From: Sphingomonas aurantiaca
GTDB taxonomy: Bacteria > Pseudomonadota > Alphaproteobacteria > Sphingomonadales > Sphingomonadaceae
DNA length: 64,000 bases
Reading direction: 5' to 3'
Assembly: GCF_003050705.1 (NCBI RefSeq)
Contig: NZ_QAOG01000004.1
Coordinates: forward strand, 62,001 to 126,000
A program made the position numbers and the translations under genes. This document shows positions 40,079-49,389 of the stretch, in pieces; within the stretch, counting starts at the first letter, position 1; each line of letters opens with the position of its first letter. The notes beneath the pieces were generated by a model. It saw only the letters and a program-made list of their open reading frames with translations. It was not told the DNA's origin and ran no database searches.

Positions 40079-40705
40079 GTGAAGATCAAGGTTTCATCTT
40101 TCGCCGGTACCGACGCTGCGGACATCGAGCTCAACGACGAGGTCTTCGGCCTCGATCCGCGCGCCGACATCCTGCACCGTGTCGTCACCTGGCAGCTCGA
40201 GAAGCGTCGCGAGACGGCTCGCGGCACCCGTGAGCGCGCAGACGTCGCCCGCACCGGCAAGAAGTTCGGTCGCCAGAAGGGCGGCGGTACGGCGCGTCAC
40301 GGCGATCGTCGCGCCCCTGTGTTCATCGGTGGTGGTAAGGCTCACGGCGCTCGCGTCCGTGACTTCAACCCGTCGCTGAACAAGAAGGTTCGCTCGCTCG
40401 GTCTGCGCATGGCGCTCAGCAGCCACGCCAAGGCGGGTTCGCTGGTCATCATGGACAGCTTGGCTGTCGAGGGTGGCAAGACCAAGACGCTGCTCGGCGA
40501 TCTCGCCAAGCTCGGCTTCGGCAAGCGTGCGCTCGTCATCGACGGCGACATGGTCGACACCAGCTTCGCATTCGCTGCGGGCAACCTGTACGAAGTGAAC
40601 GTGATGCCGGCAGCCGGCGCCAACGTTTACGACATCCTGAAGCATGACACGCTGGTGCTGACGCGCGCCGCTGTCGAAAAGCTGGAGGCGCGCTTCCATG
40701 GCTAA
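40079..40705 (+). CDS. rplD: 50S ribosomal protein L4 (GTG start)
   Basis: 208 residues. [20 protein letters not shown] starts the family, with [20 protein letters not shown] as the exit-tunnel loop. The GTG has AGGAGG just upstream. In E. coli L4 represses the S10 operon. Overlaps rplW by 8 bases. Confidence 0.97.
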   Translation: MKIKVSSFAGTDAADIELNDEVFGLDPRADILHRVVTWQLEKRRETARGTRERADVARTGKKFGRQKGGGTARHGDRRAPVFIGGGKAHGARVRDFNPSLNKKVRSLGLRMALSSHAKAGSLVIMDSLAVEGGKTKTLLGDLAKLGFGKRALVIDGDMVDTSFAFAAGNLYEVNVMPAAGANVYDILKHDTLVLTRAAVEKLEARFHG

Positions 40706-41012
40706 GAAGCAGAAGGCGGGCATCGATAATCGTCATTACGACGTTATCCTGGCCCCGCACATCACCGAGAAGACGACGACTCTGTCGGAGCACAACGCGG
40801 TGGTGTTCAAGGTGTCCAACGACGCCACGAAGCCCGAGATCAAGGCGGCCGTTGAGGCGCTGTTCGACGTGAACGTCGTCGGCGTGAACACGCTCGTCCA
40901 GAAGGGCAAGACCAAGAAGTGGAAGGGCACGAACTACTCGCGCTCGGACATGAAAAAGGCAATCGTGACGTTGAAGGACGGTCAGTCCATCGACGTGACG
41001 ACGGGGATCTGA
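40698..41012 (+). CDS. rplW: 50S ribosomal protein L23
   Basis: 104 residues. [19 protein letters not shown] and [20 protein letters not shown] are typical. It sits at the tunnel exit and docks trigger factor and SRP. Overlaps rplD. Confidence 0.97.
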   Translation: MAKKQKAGIDNRHYDVILAPHITEKTTTLSEHNAVVFKVSNDATKPEIKAAVEALFDVNVVGVNTLVQKGKTKKWKGTNYSRSDMKKAIVTLKDGQSIDVTTGI

Positions 41013-41016
41013 GGCC

Positions 41017-41856
41017 ATGGCACTCAAGCATTATAATCCGACATCGCCGGCACGCCGCGGTCTCATCCTGGTCGACAAGTCGTCGCTCTGGAAGGGTCGC
41101 CCCGTCAAGGCGCTGACCGAAGGTAAGCACAAGACCGGCGGTCGTAACAACAAGGGCCATGTGACCTCGCGCGGCATCGCCGGCGGTCACAAGCAGAAGT
41201 ACCGCTACATCGACTTCAAGCGTCGCAAGTGGGACGTCGAAGGCACCGTCGAGCGGATCGAGTATGATCCCAACCGCACCGCGTTCATCGCCCTGGTCAA
41301 GTACCCGGACGAAGAACTCGCCTATATCCTGGCGCCGCAGCGTCTGGCGATCGGCGACAAGGTGATCGCGGCCAAGAAGACCGACGTGAAGCCAGGCAAT
41401 GCCATGGAACTCGGTCAGATGCCGGTCGGCACCATCGTCCACAATGTGGAGATGAAGCCGATGAAGGGTGGCCAGATCGCCCGTTCGGCCGGCACGTATG
41501 TGCAGGTCGTCGGTCGCGACAAGGGCATGGTGATGGTCCGCCTGAACTCGGGCGAGCAGCGCTACATCCGCAGCGATTGCATGGCGACGGTTGGCGCGGT
41601 CTCGAACCCCGACAACCAGAACCAGAACCTGGGCAAGGCCGGTCGTTCGCGCTGGATGGGTATCCGTCCGCTGACGCGCGGCGTCGCCAAGAACCCGGTC
41701 GACCATCCGCACGGCGGTGGTGAAGGCCGTACCTCGGGTGGCCGTCATCCGGTTACGCCGTGGGGCAAGCCGACGAAGGGTGCGCGTACGCGTCACAACA
41801 AATCGACCGACAAGATGATCATCCGGTCGCGTCATTCGACGAAGAGGAAGGGCTAA
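41017..41856 (+). CDS. rplB: 50S ribosomal protein L2
   Basis: 279 residues. [20 protein letters not shown] at the start; [20 protein letters not shown] and the peptidyl-transferase-site [20 protein letters not shown] with its critical histidine are present. Four bases after rplW. Confidence 0.98.
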   Translation: MALKHYNPTSPARRGLILVDKSSLWKGRPVKALTEGKHKTGGRNNKGHVTSRGIAGGHKQKYRYIDFKRRKWDVEGTVERIEYDPNRTAFIALVKYPDEELAYILAPQRLAIGDKVIAAKKTDVKPGNAMELGQMPVGTIVHNVEMKPMKGGQIARSAGTYVQVVGRDKGMVMVRLNSGEQRYIRSDCMATVGAVSNPDNQNQNLGKAGRSRWMGIRPLTRGVAKNPVDHPHGGGEGRTSGGRHPVTPWGKPTKGARTRHNKSTDKMIIRSRHSTKRKG

Positions 41857-41857
41857 C

Positions 41858-42133
41858 ATGGCTCGTTCAGTCTGGAAGGGCCCCTTCGTGGACCTTCATC
41901 TGCTCAAGAAGGCAGAAACCGCCCAGGACACCAACGCGCGTTCGCCGATCAAGACCTGGTCGCGTCGCTCGACGATCCTGCCGTCGTTCGTGGGCCTCAC
42001 GTTCAACGTGTATAACGGCCGCAAGTTCGTGCCGGTCTCGGTCAACGAGGACATGGTCGGGATGAAGCTGGGCGAGTTCGCGCCCACGCGCTACTTCCCC
42101 GGCCACTCCGCCGACAAGAAGGGCAAGCGCTGA
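41858..42133 (+). CDS. rpsS: 30S ribosomal protein S19
   Basis: 91 residues. [20 protein letters not shown] and [20 protein letters not shown] are diagnostic. Stop and the rplV start share one base. Confidence 0.98.
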   Translation: MARSVWKGPFVDLHLLKKAETAQDTNARSPIKTWSRRSTILPSFVGLTFNVYNGRKFVPVSVNEDMVGMKLGEFAPTRYFPGHSADKKGKR

Positions 42134-42510
42134 TGTCTAAGCAAGTCAGCCCGCGCAAGGTCGCGGACAACGAGGCGCTTTCGGTCGGTACGCAGATCCG
42201 CGGTTCCGCACAGAAGCTCGGCCTCGTCGCTGCGCTCATCCGTGGCAAGAAGGTCGGCGATGCGATGAACATCCTCGCCTTCTCGACCAAGGGCATGGCG
42301 ATCGAAGCCCGCAAGGTGCTGGCCTCGGCCATCGCCAATGCGGAGAACAACCACAACCTCGACGTCGACTCGCTGGTCGTCGCCGAGGCATCGGTTGGCA
42401 AGTCGATCACGATGAAGCGCTTCGCTACCCGCGGCCGCGGCAAGTCGACCCGCATCCTCAAGCCATTCAGCCGTCTGCGCATCGTCGTGCGCGAGCAGGA
42501 AGAAGCATAA
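42133..42510 (+). CDS. rplV: 50S ribosomal protein L22
   Basis: 125 residues. [40 protein letters not shown] and the tunnel loop [20 protein letters not shown]. Lengths and motifs are usual. Overlaps rpsC by one base. Confidence 0.97.
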   Translation: MSKQVSPRKVADNEALSVGTQIRGSAQKLGLVAALIRGKKVGDAMNILAFSTKGMAIEARKVLASAIANAENNHNLDVDSLVVAEASVGKSITMKRFATRGRGKSTRILKPFSRLRIVVREQEEA

Positions 42511-43217
42511 TGGGTCAGAAGAGCAACCCCATCGGTCTGCGTCTGCAGATCAACCGTACCTGGGATAGCCGCTGGTACGCCGAAGGCGCCGACTATGGTC
42601 GGCTCCTGCTCGAGGATCTCAAGATCCGCGCATTCATCATGAAGACGCTGCCGCAGGCTGCGATCTCCAAGGTGGTCATCGAGCGTCCGGCCAAGCTGGC
42701 CCGCATCTCCATCTTCGCTGCACGCCCCGGCGTGATCATCGGCAAGAAGGGTGCGGACATCGAGAAGCTGCGTTCGACGATCGGCAAGATGACGTCGTCG
42801 ACCGTGTCGCTGAACATCGTCGAGATCCGCAAGCCGGAAGTCGATGCGCGTCTCGTCGCGCAGGGCATCGCCGATCAGCTTGAGCGTCGTATCGCCTTCC
42901 GTCGCGCCATGAAGCGTGCGGTTCAGTCGGCGATGCGTCTCGGTGCCGAAGGCATCCGCGTGAACTGCGGCGGCCGTCTTGGCGGCGCCGAGATCGCACG
43001 GTCGGAGAGCTATCGTGAGGGTCGGGTTCCGTTGCACACGCTGCGCGCGAACATCGATTATGCCGAGGCTACGGCGCACACGTCTTACGGCGTTTGCGGC
43101 GTGAAGGTCTGGGTCTTCAAGGGCGAGATTCTCGGCAACGATCCGACGTCGTACGACCGCATCATGATGGAGGCTCAGACCTCCGGCGTGCGGCCGCAGC
43201 GCGACGATCGTCGCTAA
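42510..43217 (+). CDS. rpsC: 30S ribosomal protein S3
   Basis: 235 residues. [22 protein letters not shown]-domain [11 protein letters not shown] with helicase-related Arg/Lys positions. It lines the mRNA entry tunnel. Confidence 0.98.
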   Translation: MGQKSNPIGLRLQINRTWDSRWYAEGADYGRLLLEDLKIRAFIMKTLPQAAISKVVIERPAKLARISIFAARPGVIIGKKGADIEKLRSTIGKMTSSTVSLNIVEIRKPEVDARLVAQGIADQLERRIAFRRAMKRAVQSAMRLGAEGIRVNCGGRLGGAEIARSESYREGRVPLHTLRANIDYAEATAHTSYGVCGVKVWVFKGEILGNDPTSYDRIMMEAQTSGVRPQRDDRR

Positions 43218-43232
43218 GGGGCAGGAACAGAC

Positions 43233-43667
43233 ATGCTGCAACCAAAAAAGACCAAGTTCCGGAAGGCCTTCAAGGGCAAGATTTCGGGCGACGCCAAGAG
43301 TGGCTTCTCGCTCAATTTCGGTTCCTACGGCCTGAAGGCCATGGAGCCTGACCGGATCACCGCACGCCAGATCGAGGCGGCACGCCGCGCGATCACGCGT
43401 CACATGAAGCGCCAGGGGCGTTTGTGGATCCGCATTTTCCCAGACCTTCCGGTCTCGGGAAAGCCAGCCGAAGTCCGCATGGGTAAGGGCAAGGGCGCGC
43501 CGGAATATTGGGCCGCTCGCGTCAAGCCGGGTCGGATCCTGTTCGAGCTCGACGGCGTCGACGGCAAGATCGCCGCCGAGGCGTTCGAGCGGGCGGCCAT
43601 GAAGCTGCCGATCAAGGTAAAGGTCGTTGCCCGCCTGGGCGACACCTCGCATCTGGGAGGCGAGTAA
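43233..43667 (+). CDS. rplP: 50S ribosomal protein L16
   Basis: 144 residues. [40 protein letters not shown] and [20 protein letters not shown] are diagnostic. 15 bases after rpsC with GGGGCAGGA upstream. Confidence 0.98.
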   Translation: MLQPKKTKFRKAFKGKISGDAKSGFSLNFGSYGLKAMEPDRITARQIEAARRAITRHMKRQGRLWIRIFPDLPVSGKPAEVRMGKGKGAPEYWAARVKPGRILFELDGVDGKIAAEAFERAAMKLPIKVKVVARLGDTSHLGGE

Positions 43668-43671
43668 GATC

Positions 43672-43878
43672 ATGGCTCGTATCGACGACATGAAGACCAA
43701 GAGCGACGACCAGCTGTCGGAGTCGCTCGGCGAACTGAAGCGCGAGCAGTTCAACCTGCGCTTCCAGGCCGCCACGAACCAGCTCGAAAAGCCGAGCCGC
43801 GTTCGTGAGGTCCGCCGCGACATCGCTCGCATCAAGACCCTGCAGGCTCAGCGCACCAGCGCTGAAGCCGCGAAGTAA
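43672..43878 (+). CDS. rpmC: 50S ribosomal protein L29
   Basis: 68 residues. [20 protein letters not shown] and [20 protein letters not shown] give the two-helix L29 fold. The start is set by conservation (15 codons into the open frame). Four bases after rplP. Confidence 0.96.
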   Translation: MARIDDMKTKSDDQLSESLGELKREQFNLRFQAATNQLEKPSRVREVRRDIARIKTLQAQRTSAEAAK

Positions 43879-43888
43879 GGAACACATC

Positions 43889-44161
43889 ATGCCGAAGCGC
43901 GTGCTGACCGGTCTGGTCGTGTCCGACAAGGGCGACAAGACGGTGGTCGTGAACGTCGAGCGTAAGGTGAAGCACCCGCTCTACGGGAAGATCATCCGTC
44001 GCTCGAAGAAGTATCATGCTCATGACGAGAGCAACGAGTTCAAGCAGGGCGAGACCGTGCGGATCGAAGAGACCGCACCAATCTCCAAGCTGAAGACCTG
44101 GAAGGTGATCGAGCGGGTCAACACCCACGCGACGCCGGAACGGGCTTCGGCCGAGGGCTGA
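43889..44161 (+). CDS. rpsQ: 30S ribosomal protein S17
   Basis: 90 residues. [20 protein letters not shown] and the [22 protein letters not shown]-fold. The start is set by conservation, with AAGGAAC upstream. It is followed by a terminator-like hairpin instead of rplN directly. Confidence 0.97.
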   Translation: MPKRVLTGLVVSDKGDKTVVVNVERKVKHPLYGKIIRRSKKYHAHDESNEFKQGETVRIEETAPISKLKTWKVIERVNTHATPERASAEG

Positions 44162-44236
44162 ATCAAACATGAGGGCAGGGGGGCAACTCCCTGCGCTCTT
44201 GTTTTCGTAAACGGGAACGGCTAAGCGGCCGCTCCT

Positions 44237-44274
44237 CCCCGCTGCGGATTCGTCCGCGGCGGGGTGATTTTTTA
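44237..44274 (+). terminator. Terminator-like hairpin between rpsQ and rplN
   Basis: 11-bp stem CCCCGCTGCGG/CCGCGGCGGGG (one T-G pair), loop ATTCGT, then TGATTTTTT. It has all the hallmarks of an intrinsic terminator yet lies inside the ribosomal operon, 76 bases after rpsQ. Transcription past it needs antitermination, readthrough or a new promoter. Confidence 0.75.
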
Positions 44275-44325
44275 GGCGGGGTTCGGTCGGTATCGACCCC
44301 AGAGACAGAGAAGGGATACGGATCC

Positions 44326-44694
44326 ATGATCCAGATGCAGTCCAATCTCGACGTCGCTGACAACAGCGGCGCGAAGCGGGTGCAGTGCATCAAGGTGCTT
44401 GGGGGTTCCAAGCGTCGTGTTGCAGGCGTTGGCGACATCATCGTCGTCAGCATCAAGGAAGCGCAGCCACGTGGCCGTGTGAAGAAGGGCGACGTTCACC
44501 GCGCGGTGATCGTGCGTACCGCCAAGGATATCCGCCGTGCAGACGGTACGGTCATCCGCTTCGACGGCAACGCCGCGGTGCTGGTCAACAAGAACGAGGA
44601 GCCGATCGGCACCCGTATCTTTGGCCCAGTCGTTCGCGAGCTGCGCGGCAAGAAGCACATGAAGATCATCAGCCTCGCGCCGGAGGTGCTGTAA
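44326..44694 (+). CDS. rplN: 50S ribosomal protein L14
   Basis: 122 residues. [20 protein letters not shown] and [20 protein letters not shown] are diagnostic. The rplX start overlaps its stop (TAATG). Confidence 0.98.
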   Translation: MIQMQSNLDVADNSGAKRVQCIKVLGGSKRRVAGVGDIIVVSIKEAQPRGRVKKGDVHRAVIVRTAKDIRRADGTVIRFDGNAAVLVNKNEEPIGTRIFGPVVRELRGKKHMKIISLAPEVL

Positions 44695-45011
44695 TGGCGT
44701 CGCAGCGTATCAAGAAGGGTGACAAGGTCATCGTCCTGTCCGGCAAGGACAAGGGCAAGACCGGCGAAGTCACCATGTCGATGCCGAAGGCCGACAAGGT
44801 CGTCGTCGCGGGCGTCAACATCGCCGTGCGCCACACCAAGCCGACTCAGGGTGACCCGCAGGGTGGCCTGATCCGCAAGGAAGCACCGATGCACGTTTCG
44901 AAGGTCGCGCACGTGACCGCCGACGGCAAGCCGACCCGCGTCCGCTTCGAGGAGCAGGACGGCAAGAAGGTCCGCGTGGCCGTCAAGACCGGGGAGAAGA
45001 TCAATGGTTGA
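44694..45011 (+). CDS. rplX: 50S ribosomal protein L24
   Basis: 105 residues. [20 protein letters not shown] is the KOW motif of L24, with [20 protein letters not shown] after it. It starts 23S assembly. Overlaps both rplN and rplE. Confidence 0.97.
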   Translation: MASQRIKKGDKVIVLSGKDKGKTGEVTMSMPKADKVVVAGVNIAVRHTKPTQGDPQGGLIRKEAPMHVSKVAHVTADGKPTRVRFEEQDGKKVRVAVKTGEKING

Positions 45012-45627
45012 TCAGAACACTGGCGCAGACGCCGCTAGCACCGAGGTCGCCTACACGCCGCGCATGCGGAAGATGTACGACGAGACGATCATCAAGGCGA
45101 TGGTCGACAAGTTCGGCTACAAGAACGTCATGGAGATCCCGCGGATCGACAAGATCGTTCTGAACATGGGGGTCGGCGAGGCCACGCAGGACAAGAAGAA
45201 GGTCGACCAGGCTGCTTCCGAAATGGAGCTTATTGCCGGCCAGAAGCCTGTCGTGACGAAGGCCAAGAAGTCGATCGCACAGTTCAAGCTGCGCGAAGGC
45301 ATGCCGATTGGCGTGAAGGTTACCCTTCGCCGCGAGCGCATGTACGAGTTTCTCGACCGTTTCATCACGATCGCTCTTCCCCGCGTCCGCGATTTCCGCG
45401 GGCTCAACCCGAAGAGCTTCGATGGCCGTGGCAACTATGCCTGCGGTATCAAGGAGCAGATCGTGTTCCCAGAAATCAGCTATGACCGGGTCGACAAGGT
45501 CCGCGGCATGGATGTGATCGTGACGACGACCGCAAAGACCGACGACGAGGCTCGCGAGCTTCTGCGTCTGTTCGGTTTTCCGTTCCCGATCGAAGACGAC
45601 GCTGCCGACGAGAAGAAGGCAGCGTAA
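45004..45627 (+). CDS. rplE: 50S ribosomal protein L5
   Basis: 207 residues. About 20 residues ([20 protein letters not shown]) precede the usual start region; the core has [20 protein letters not shown] and [20 protein letters not shown]. It binds 5S rRNA. A repeat pair follows it rather than rpsN directly. Confidence 0.97.
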   Translation: MVDQNTGADAASTEVAYTPRMRKMYDETIIKAMVDKFGYKNVMEIPRIDKIVLNMGVGEATQDKKKVDQAASEMELIAGQKPVVTKAKKSIAQFKLREGMPIGVKVTLRRERMYEFLDRFITIALPRVRDFRGLNPKSFDGRGNYACGIKEQIVFPEISYDRVDKVRGMDVIVTTTAKTDDEARELLRLFGFPFPIEDDAADEKKAA

Positions 45628-45631
45628 GAAA

Positions 45632-45764
45632 CTCCCTCTCCCCTCGGGGAGAGGGCTGGGGTGAGGGGGAGTGAGTCTCCCTCGCCCCGCCCGAAAACTG
45701 AAGGCGCGGTCCTGCTGGGCTGCCCCTCACCCCGACCCTCTCCCCGGAGGGGCGAGGGGGCAGA
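45632..45764. repeat. Repeat family E, inverted pair (copy E1) inside the ribosomal operon
   Basis: Arms CTCCCTCTCCCCTCGGGGAG AGGGCTGGGGTGAGG and CCCCTCACCCCGACCCTCTC flank about 50 bases ending CTGCTGGGCTG. The same arms and core occur between accD and folC. It ends about 20 bases before rpsN. Confidence 0.8.
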
Positions 45765-45785
45765 AGAAAGAAAGAACTTAAGTCG

Positions 45786-46091
45786 ATGGCGAAACTGAGT
45801 TCAGTCAACAAGAACGAGCGCCGCAAGCGCATGGTCAAGCAGTATGCCCCGAAGTACGCGGCACTGAAGGCAATCGCAGCGGACAAGACGCTCGACGATG
45901 GTGAGCGTCTGATCGCTCGCCTCAAGATGGCGGCACTGCCGCGCAACGCGAACCCGACCCGCATCCGTAACCGGTGCGAGCTGACCGGTCGCCCGCGCGC
46001 TTATTACCGCAAGTTCCGGCTCTGCCGTATTCAGCTGCGCGATCTGGCCAACAAGGGCCTGATCCCCGGCGTCACGAAGTCGAGCTGGTAA
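45786..46091 (+). CDS. rpsN: 30S ribosomal protein S14
   Basis: 101 residues, the long zinc-free form. [20 protein letters not shown] and [20 protein letters not shown] are diagnostic. Preceded by the family E repeat, with AAGAAAGAA before the start. Confidence 0.97.
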   Translation: MAKLSSVNKNERRKRMVKQYAPKYAALKAIAADKTLDDGERLIARLKMAALPRNANPTRIRNRCELTGRPRAYYRKFRLCRIQLRDLANKGLIPGVTKSSW

Positions 46092-46101
46092 GGACTAAAT
46101 C

Positions 46102-46497
46102 ATGGCAGTGACCGATCCCCTGGGTGATTTGCTCACCCGCATCCGTAATGGCCAGCGCGCGAAGAAGGACTCCGTCCTGACTCCGGCGTCGAAGCTGCGC
46201 GTCCGCGTGCTCGACGTTCTGCAGCGCGAAGGCTATATCCGTGGCTATAGCGAAGAGCAGATGGGCCCCGCGGCCGGCCTTCGCATCGAGCTGAAGTATT
46301 TCGAGGGCCAGCCTGCGATCAAGCATGTCGCGCGCGTCTCGAAGCCCGGCCGTCGCGTCTATTCCGGCTCGCAGGAACTCCCGCGCGTCCGTAACGGCCT
46401 CGGCATCACCATCGTCTCGACGCCCCGCGGCGTGCTTTCGGATTCCGAAGCACGCGAGCAGAACGTCGGCGGCGAAGTCCTCGCGGAGGTGTTCTGA
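46102..46497 (+). CDS. rpsH: 30S ribosomal protein S8
   Basis: 131 residues. [20 protein letters not shown] and [20 protein letters not shown] are diagnostic. In E. coli it represses the spc operon. Overlaps rplF by one base. Confidence 0.98.
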   Translation: MAVTDPLGDLLTRIRNGQRAKKDSVLTPASKLRVRVLDVLQREGYIRGYSEEQMGPAAGLRIELKYFEGQPAIKHVARVSKPGRRVYSGSQELPRVRNGLGITIVSTPRGVLSDSEAREQNVGGEVLAEVF

Positions 46498-47030
46498 TGA
46501 GCCGTATTGGTAAGAAGCCGGTTTCGGTACCGGCCGGCATCACGCCGACCATCGCGAACAAGCAGCTGACCGTGAAGGGCCCCAAGGGCACGCTCACGAT
46601 GCCGCTGCGCGAAGAGATCAGCTATACGATCGAAGACGGCGGCATCTCGGTGCAGCCGGCCAACGATACCAAGCGCGCGCGCGCGTTCTGGGGCATGCAG
46701 CGTACGATGGTGCAGAACCTGATTACGGGCGTGTCGGAAGGCTTCACCAAGAAGCTGCTGATCACCGGCGTCGGCTACCGTGCCGCTGCCCAGGGTCGTA
46801 ACCTCAAGCTGCAGCTCGGCTACAGCCATGACGTGAACATCGACGTGCCGGAAGGCATCGAGGTGAAGACCCCGGACAACACCACGGTCGAGATCTCGGG
46901 TTCCGACAAGCAGAAGGTCGGCCAGCTGGCCGCCGAAATCCGTCAGTGGCGCAAGCCCGAGCCTTACAAGGGCAAGGGTATCAAGTACGACGGCGAGTTC
47001 ATCTTCCGTAAGGAAGGGAAGAAGAAGTAA
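46497..47030 (+). CDS. rplF: 50S ribosomal protein L6
   Basis: 177 residues. [20 protein letters not shown] and the C-terminal [20 protein letters not shown]. Usual length. Overlaps rplR by one base. Confidence 0.97.
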   Translation: MSRIGKKPVSVPAGITPTIANKQLTVKGPKGTLTMPLREEISYTIEDGGISVQPANDTKRARAFWGMQRTMVQNLITGVSEGFTKKLLITGVGYRAAAQGRNLKLQLGYSHDVNIDVPEGIEVKTPDNTTVEISGSDKQKVGQLAAEIRQWRKPEPYKGKGIKYDGEFIFRKEGKKK

Positions 47031-47386
47031 TGACCAAGGGTCTCTCTCTTTTCGCAAAGCGGCGTCGCCGCAATCGTACCGCGCTCCGCGCACGTGCAGG
47101 CACCCGTCCGCGGTTGTCGGTGCATCGCTCGGGCAAGCACATCTATGCCCAGGTGATCGACGATGCCGCTGGCACGACGGTCGCCTCGGCCTCGACGCTG
47201 GAGAAGGACGTGCGCGGCACGTCCGGCGCCAACATCGACGCGGCGACTTCGGTCGGCAAGCGCGTCGCCGAGGCTGCCAAGGCAGCGGGCGTGACTCAGG
47301 TCGTGTTCGATCGCGGCGGCTTCCTCTACCACGGTCGCGTGAAGGCTCTTGCCGACGCCGCGCGCGAAGCCGGATTGGAGTTCTAA
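47030..47386 (+). CDS. rplR: 50S ribosomal protein L18
   Basis: 118 residues. [40 protein letters not shown] and [20 protein letters not shown] are diagnostic. It binds 5S rRNA with L5. Three bases before rpsE. Confidence 0.98.
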   Translation: MTKGLSLFAKRRRRNRTALRARAGTRPRLSVHRSGKHIYAQVIDDAAGTTVASASTLEKDVRGTSGANIDAATSVGKRVAEAAKAAGVTQVVFDRGGFLYHGRVKALADAAREAGLEF

Positions 47387-47389
47387 GAC

Positions 47390-48184
47390 ATGGCTGACGA
47401 AAACAACACGCCGGCAGTGATCGCACCCGAGACGACTGCACAGGACGTCACGGCTCAGAACGTACCGCAGAGCACCGGATACCAGGGCAACAACGGCGGT
47501 GGCCGTGGTCGTCCCGGCGGCGGCGGCGGCGGCGGCGGTCGTGGTGGCCCCGGTGGCGGTCGCAGCGGTGGCCCGGGCGGCAACCGCGGTGGTCGTGACG
47601 GCGGTCGCGGTGGTCGTGACAATCGTGGCGGTCGTCCTGGTCAGGACGATGGCGGCGAAGAGCTGATCGAGAAGCTGGTGCACATCAACCGCGTCTCGAA
47701 GACGGTCAAGGGCGGCAAGCGCTTCGGCTTTGCAGCACTCGTCGTCGTCGGCGACGGCAAGGGCCGTGCAGGCTTCGGTCATGGCAAGGCACGCGAAGTG
47801 CCGGAAGCCATCTCGAAGGCGACGGCTGCTGCCAAGAAGAAGATGGTTCGCGTTCCGCTCAAGGACGGTCGCACGCTGCATCATGACGGCAACGGCCACT
47901 TTGGTGCCGGCAAGGTCACGCTGCGGTCGGCGCCTCAGGGTACGGGCATCATTGCCGGTGGCCCGATGCGCGCCGTCTTCGAGTCGCTGGGCGTTGCAGA
48001 CGTCGTGACCAAGTCGGTCGGCACGTCGAACCCCTACAACATGATCCGCGCAACGTTCGAAGCCCTTGGCGAGCAGACCTCGCCCAAGGCCGTCGCACAG
48101 CGTCGCGGCAAGAAGATCGCCGACCTGCTCGGCCACGGTGGGTCGAAGACCCCCGAGGCAGACGCAGCTGCGATCACGGAGTAA
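47390..48184 (+). CDS. rpsE: 30S ribosomal protein S5 with Gly/Arg-rich N-terminal extension
   Basis: 264 residues; a usual S5 is about 165. The core ([40 protein letters not shown]) begins near residue 90. Before it lies a 90-residue extension: an acidic start then RGG-type repeats ([20 protein letters not shown]). The extension is probably disordered and RNA-binding. Confidence 0.97.
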   Translation: MADENNTPAVIAPETTAQDVTAQNVPQSTGYQGNNGGGRGRPGGGGGGGGRGGPGGGRSGGPGGNRGGRDGGRGGRDNRGGRPGQDDGGEELIEKLVHINRVSKTVKGGKRFGFAALVVVGDGKGRAGFGHGKAREVPEAISKATAAAKKKMVRVPLKDGRTLHHDGNGHFGAGKVTLRSAPQGTGIIAGGPMRAVFESLGVADVVTKSVGTSNPYNMIRATFEALGEQTSPKAVAQRRGKKIADLLGHGGSKTPEADAAAITE

Positions 48185-48190
48185 GCGATC

Positions 48191-48367
48191 ATGGCTACCA
48201 TCAAGATCACGCAGACCGGTTCGCCGATCCGCCGCGAGAAGGACCAGCGCGCAACGCTGGTCGGTCTCGGCCTCAACAAGATGCACAAGACCCGCGAGCT
48301 GGAAGACAGCCCAGAGGTCCGCGGCATGATCCGCAAGGTGCAGCACATGGTGTCGGTCGAAGGCTGA
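48191..48367 (+). CDS. rpmD: 50S ribosomal protein L30
   Basis: 58 residues ([20 protein letters not shown]), continuing [20 protein letters not shown]. Six bases after rpsE. The gene is easy to miss because of its size. A terminator-like hairpin follows. Confidence 0.96.
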   Translation: MATIKITQTGSPIRREKDQRATLVGLGLNKMHKTRELEDSPEVRGMIRKVQHMVSVEG

Positions 48368-48395
48368 GCCTTCACGACCCACGTGACAAATACGG

Positions 48396-48425
48396 GAAAG
48401 GGGGCTAACGGCCCCCTTTCTTATT
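48396..48425 (+). terminator. Terminator-like hairpin between rpmD and rplO
   Basis: Perfect 10-bp stem GAAAGGGGGC/GCCCCCTTTC with loop TAACG, then TTATT. Together with the hairpin after rpsQ this divides the spc genes. Confidence 0.65.
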
Positions 48426-48473
48426 CCAGAATCCATTTCCACAGCGCGTAACAAGCGAAAGCGAGTGCATACC

Positions 48474-49016
48474 ATGAAGCTCAACGAACTCCGCGATAAC
48501 GAAGGTGCCCGTAAGTCCAAGATGCGCGTCGGACGCGGCATCGGCTCGGGCAAGGGCAAGACCGGCGGCCGCGGCCAGAAGGGCCAGAAGAGCCGCGAGG
48601 GCGTGTCCATCGCCGGCTTCGAAGGCGGCCAGATGCCGCTCCACATGCGGCTGCCTAAGCGCGGCTTCAACAACATCTTCCGCAAGGACTTCGCAGAGGT
48701 CAATCTCGGCGCGATCCAGCTCGCGGTCGATGCCGGCAAGATCGAGGCGAACGCCACGCTCGACCACAACGCGCTGAAGGCTGCCGGCCTGGCACGCGGC
48801 GGCAAGGACGGCGTCCGCCTCCTCGCCAAGGGCGAGCTGACCACGGTCCTCTCGTTCACCGTCGACGGCGCGTCGAAGGGCGCGATCGAAGCGGTCGAGA
48901 AGATCGGCGGCAAGGTCGAGGTGATCCACTTCGTCCCCGCAGCCGAGAAGGCTGCCGCCAAGAAGGGCGTGAAGTACAAGGAGCGTGCGGCGCACAAGGC
49001 GTCGTTCAAGGCCTGA
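48474..49016 (+). CDS. rplO: 50S ribosomal protein L15
   Basis: 180 residues. [40 protein letters not shown] and [19 protein letters not shown] are diagnostic. The C-terminus ([20 protein letters not shown]) is Ala/Lys-rich. An upstream ATG three codons earlier is less likely. Confidence 0.97.
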   Translation: MKLNELRDNEGARKSKMRVGRGIGSGKGKTGGRGQKGQKSREGVSIAGFEGGQMPLHMRLPKRGFNNIFRKDFAEVNLGAIQLAVDAGKIEANATLDHNALKAAGLARGGKDGVRLLAKGELTTVLSFTVDGASKGAIEAVEKIGGKVEVIHFVPAAEKAAAKKGVKYKERAAHKASFKA

Positions 49017-49024
49017 CTTTGATG

Positions 49025-49058
49025 GGGAGGGGGCGCCGGGTGCGCTTCCTCCCTTTTT
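49025..49058 (+). terminator. Intrinsic terminator after rplO
   Basis: 12-bp stem GGGAGGGGGCGC/GCGCTTCCTCCC (two G-T pairs), loop CGGGT, then TTTTT. It is 8 bases after the rplO stop, so secY needs its own promoter or readthrough. Confidence 0.85.
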
Positions 49059-49389
49059 CGTTCGTGCTGCCTGAGCTTTCTGCAGCATTAACTCGTTCGA
49101 CCTTAGCTCCCATGCCGTTCGTGCCGAGTAGAGGTCGAGCGTAGTCGAGACTTCGTATCGAGGTATGAGACCCAAGCGGGCCAGTCCTTCGATACGCCAT
49201 CTCGACAGGCTCGACGGCTACTCGGGACGAACGGAAATGGGGCCGTAGCCTGGGATTTGGTGGTCAGCGTGGTCCTCCACCTCGCCATATCCCACCTAGG
49301 CATTAGACAAGCGCGCTCCTGCGCCTATATGAGCGGCGGGGGCGGTCATAACGCATCCCGCCTTCTTTGTTTCCAGGACGATCACACGC
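49059..49389. other. Intergenic region before secY, with repeat F
   Basis: About 330 bases. Beyond repeat F there is no gene-like frame. A secY promoter should lie at about 49235-49380; I see no confident boxes. Confidence 0.4.
49114..49234. repeat. Repeat family F, large inverted pair
   Basis: CCGTTCGTGCCGAGTAG...GTCGAGCGTAGTCGAGAC and the inverted GTCGAGCCTGTCGAGATG... complement flank TATGAGACCCAAGCGGGCCAG. TCGAG and TCGATAC motifs recur on both sides. This type of sequence is common between genes in sphingomonads. Confidence 0.7.

Noticed and set aside
42042..43835. 597-codon minus-strand frame across rplV to rpmC
   Set aside because: It crosses five well-conserved ribosomal genes; antisense shadow.
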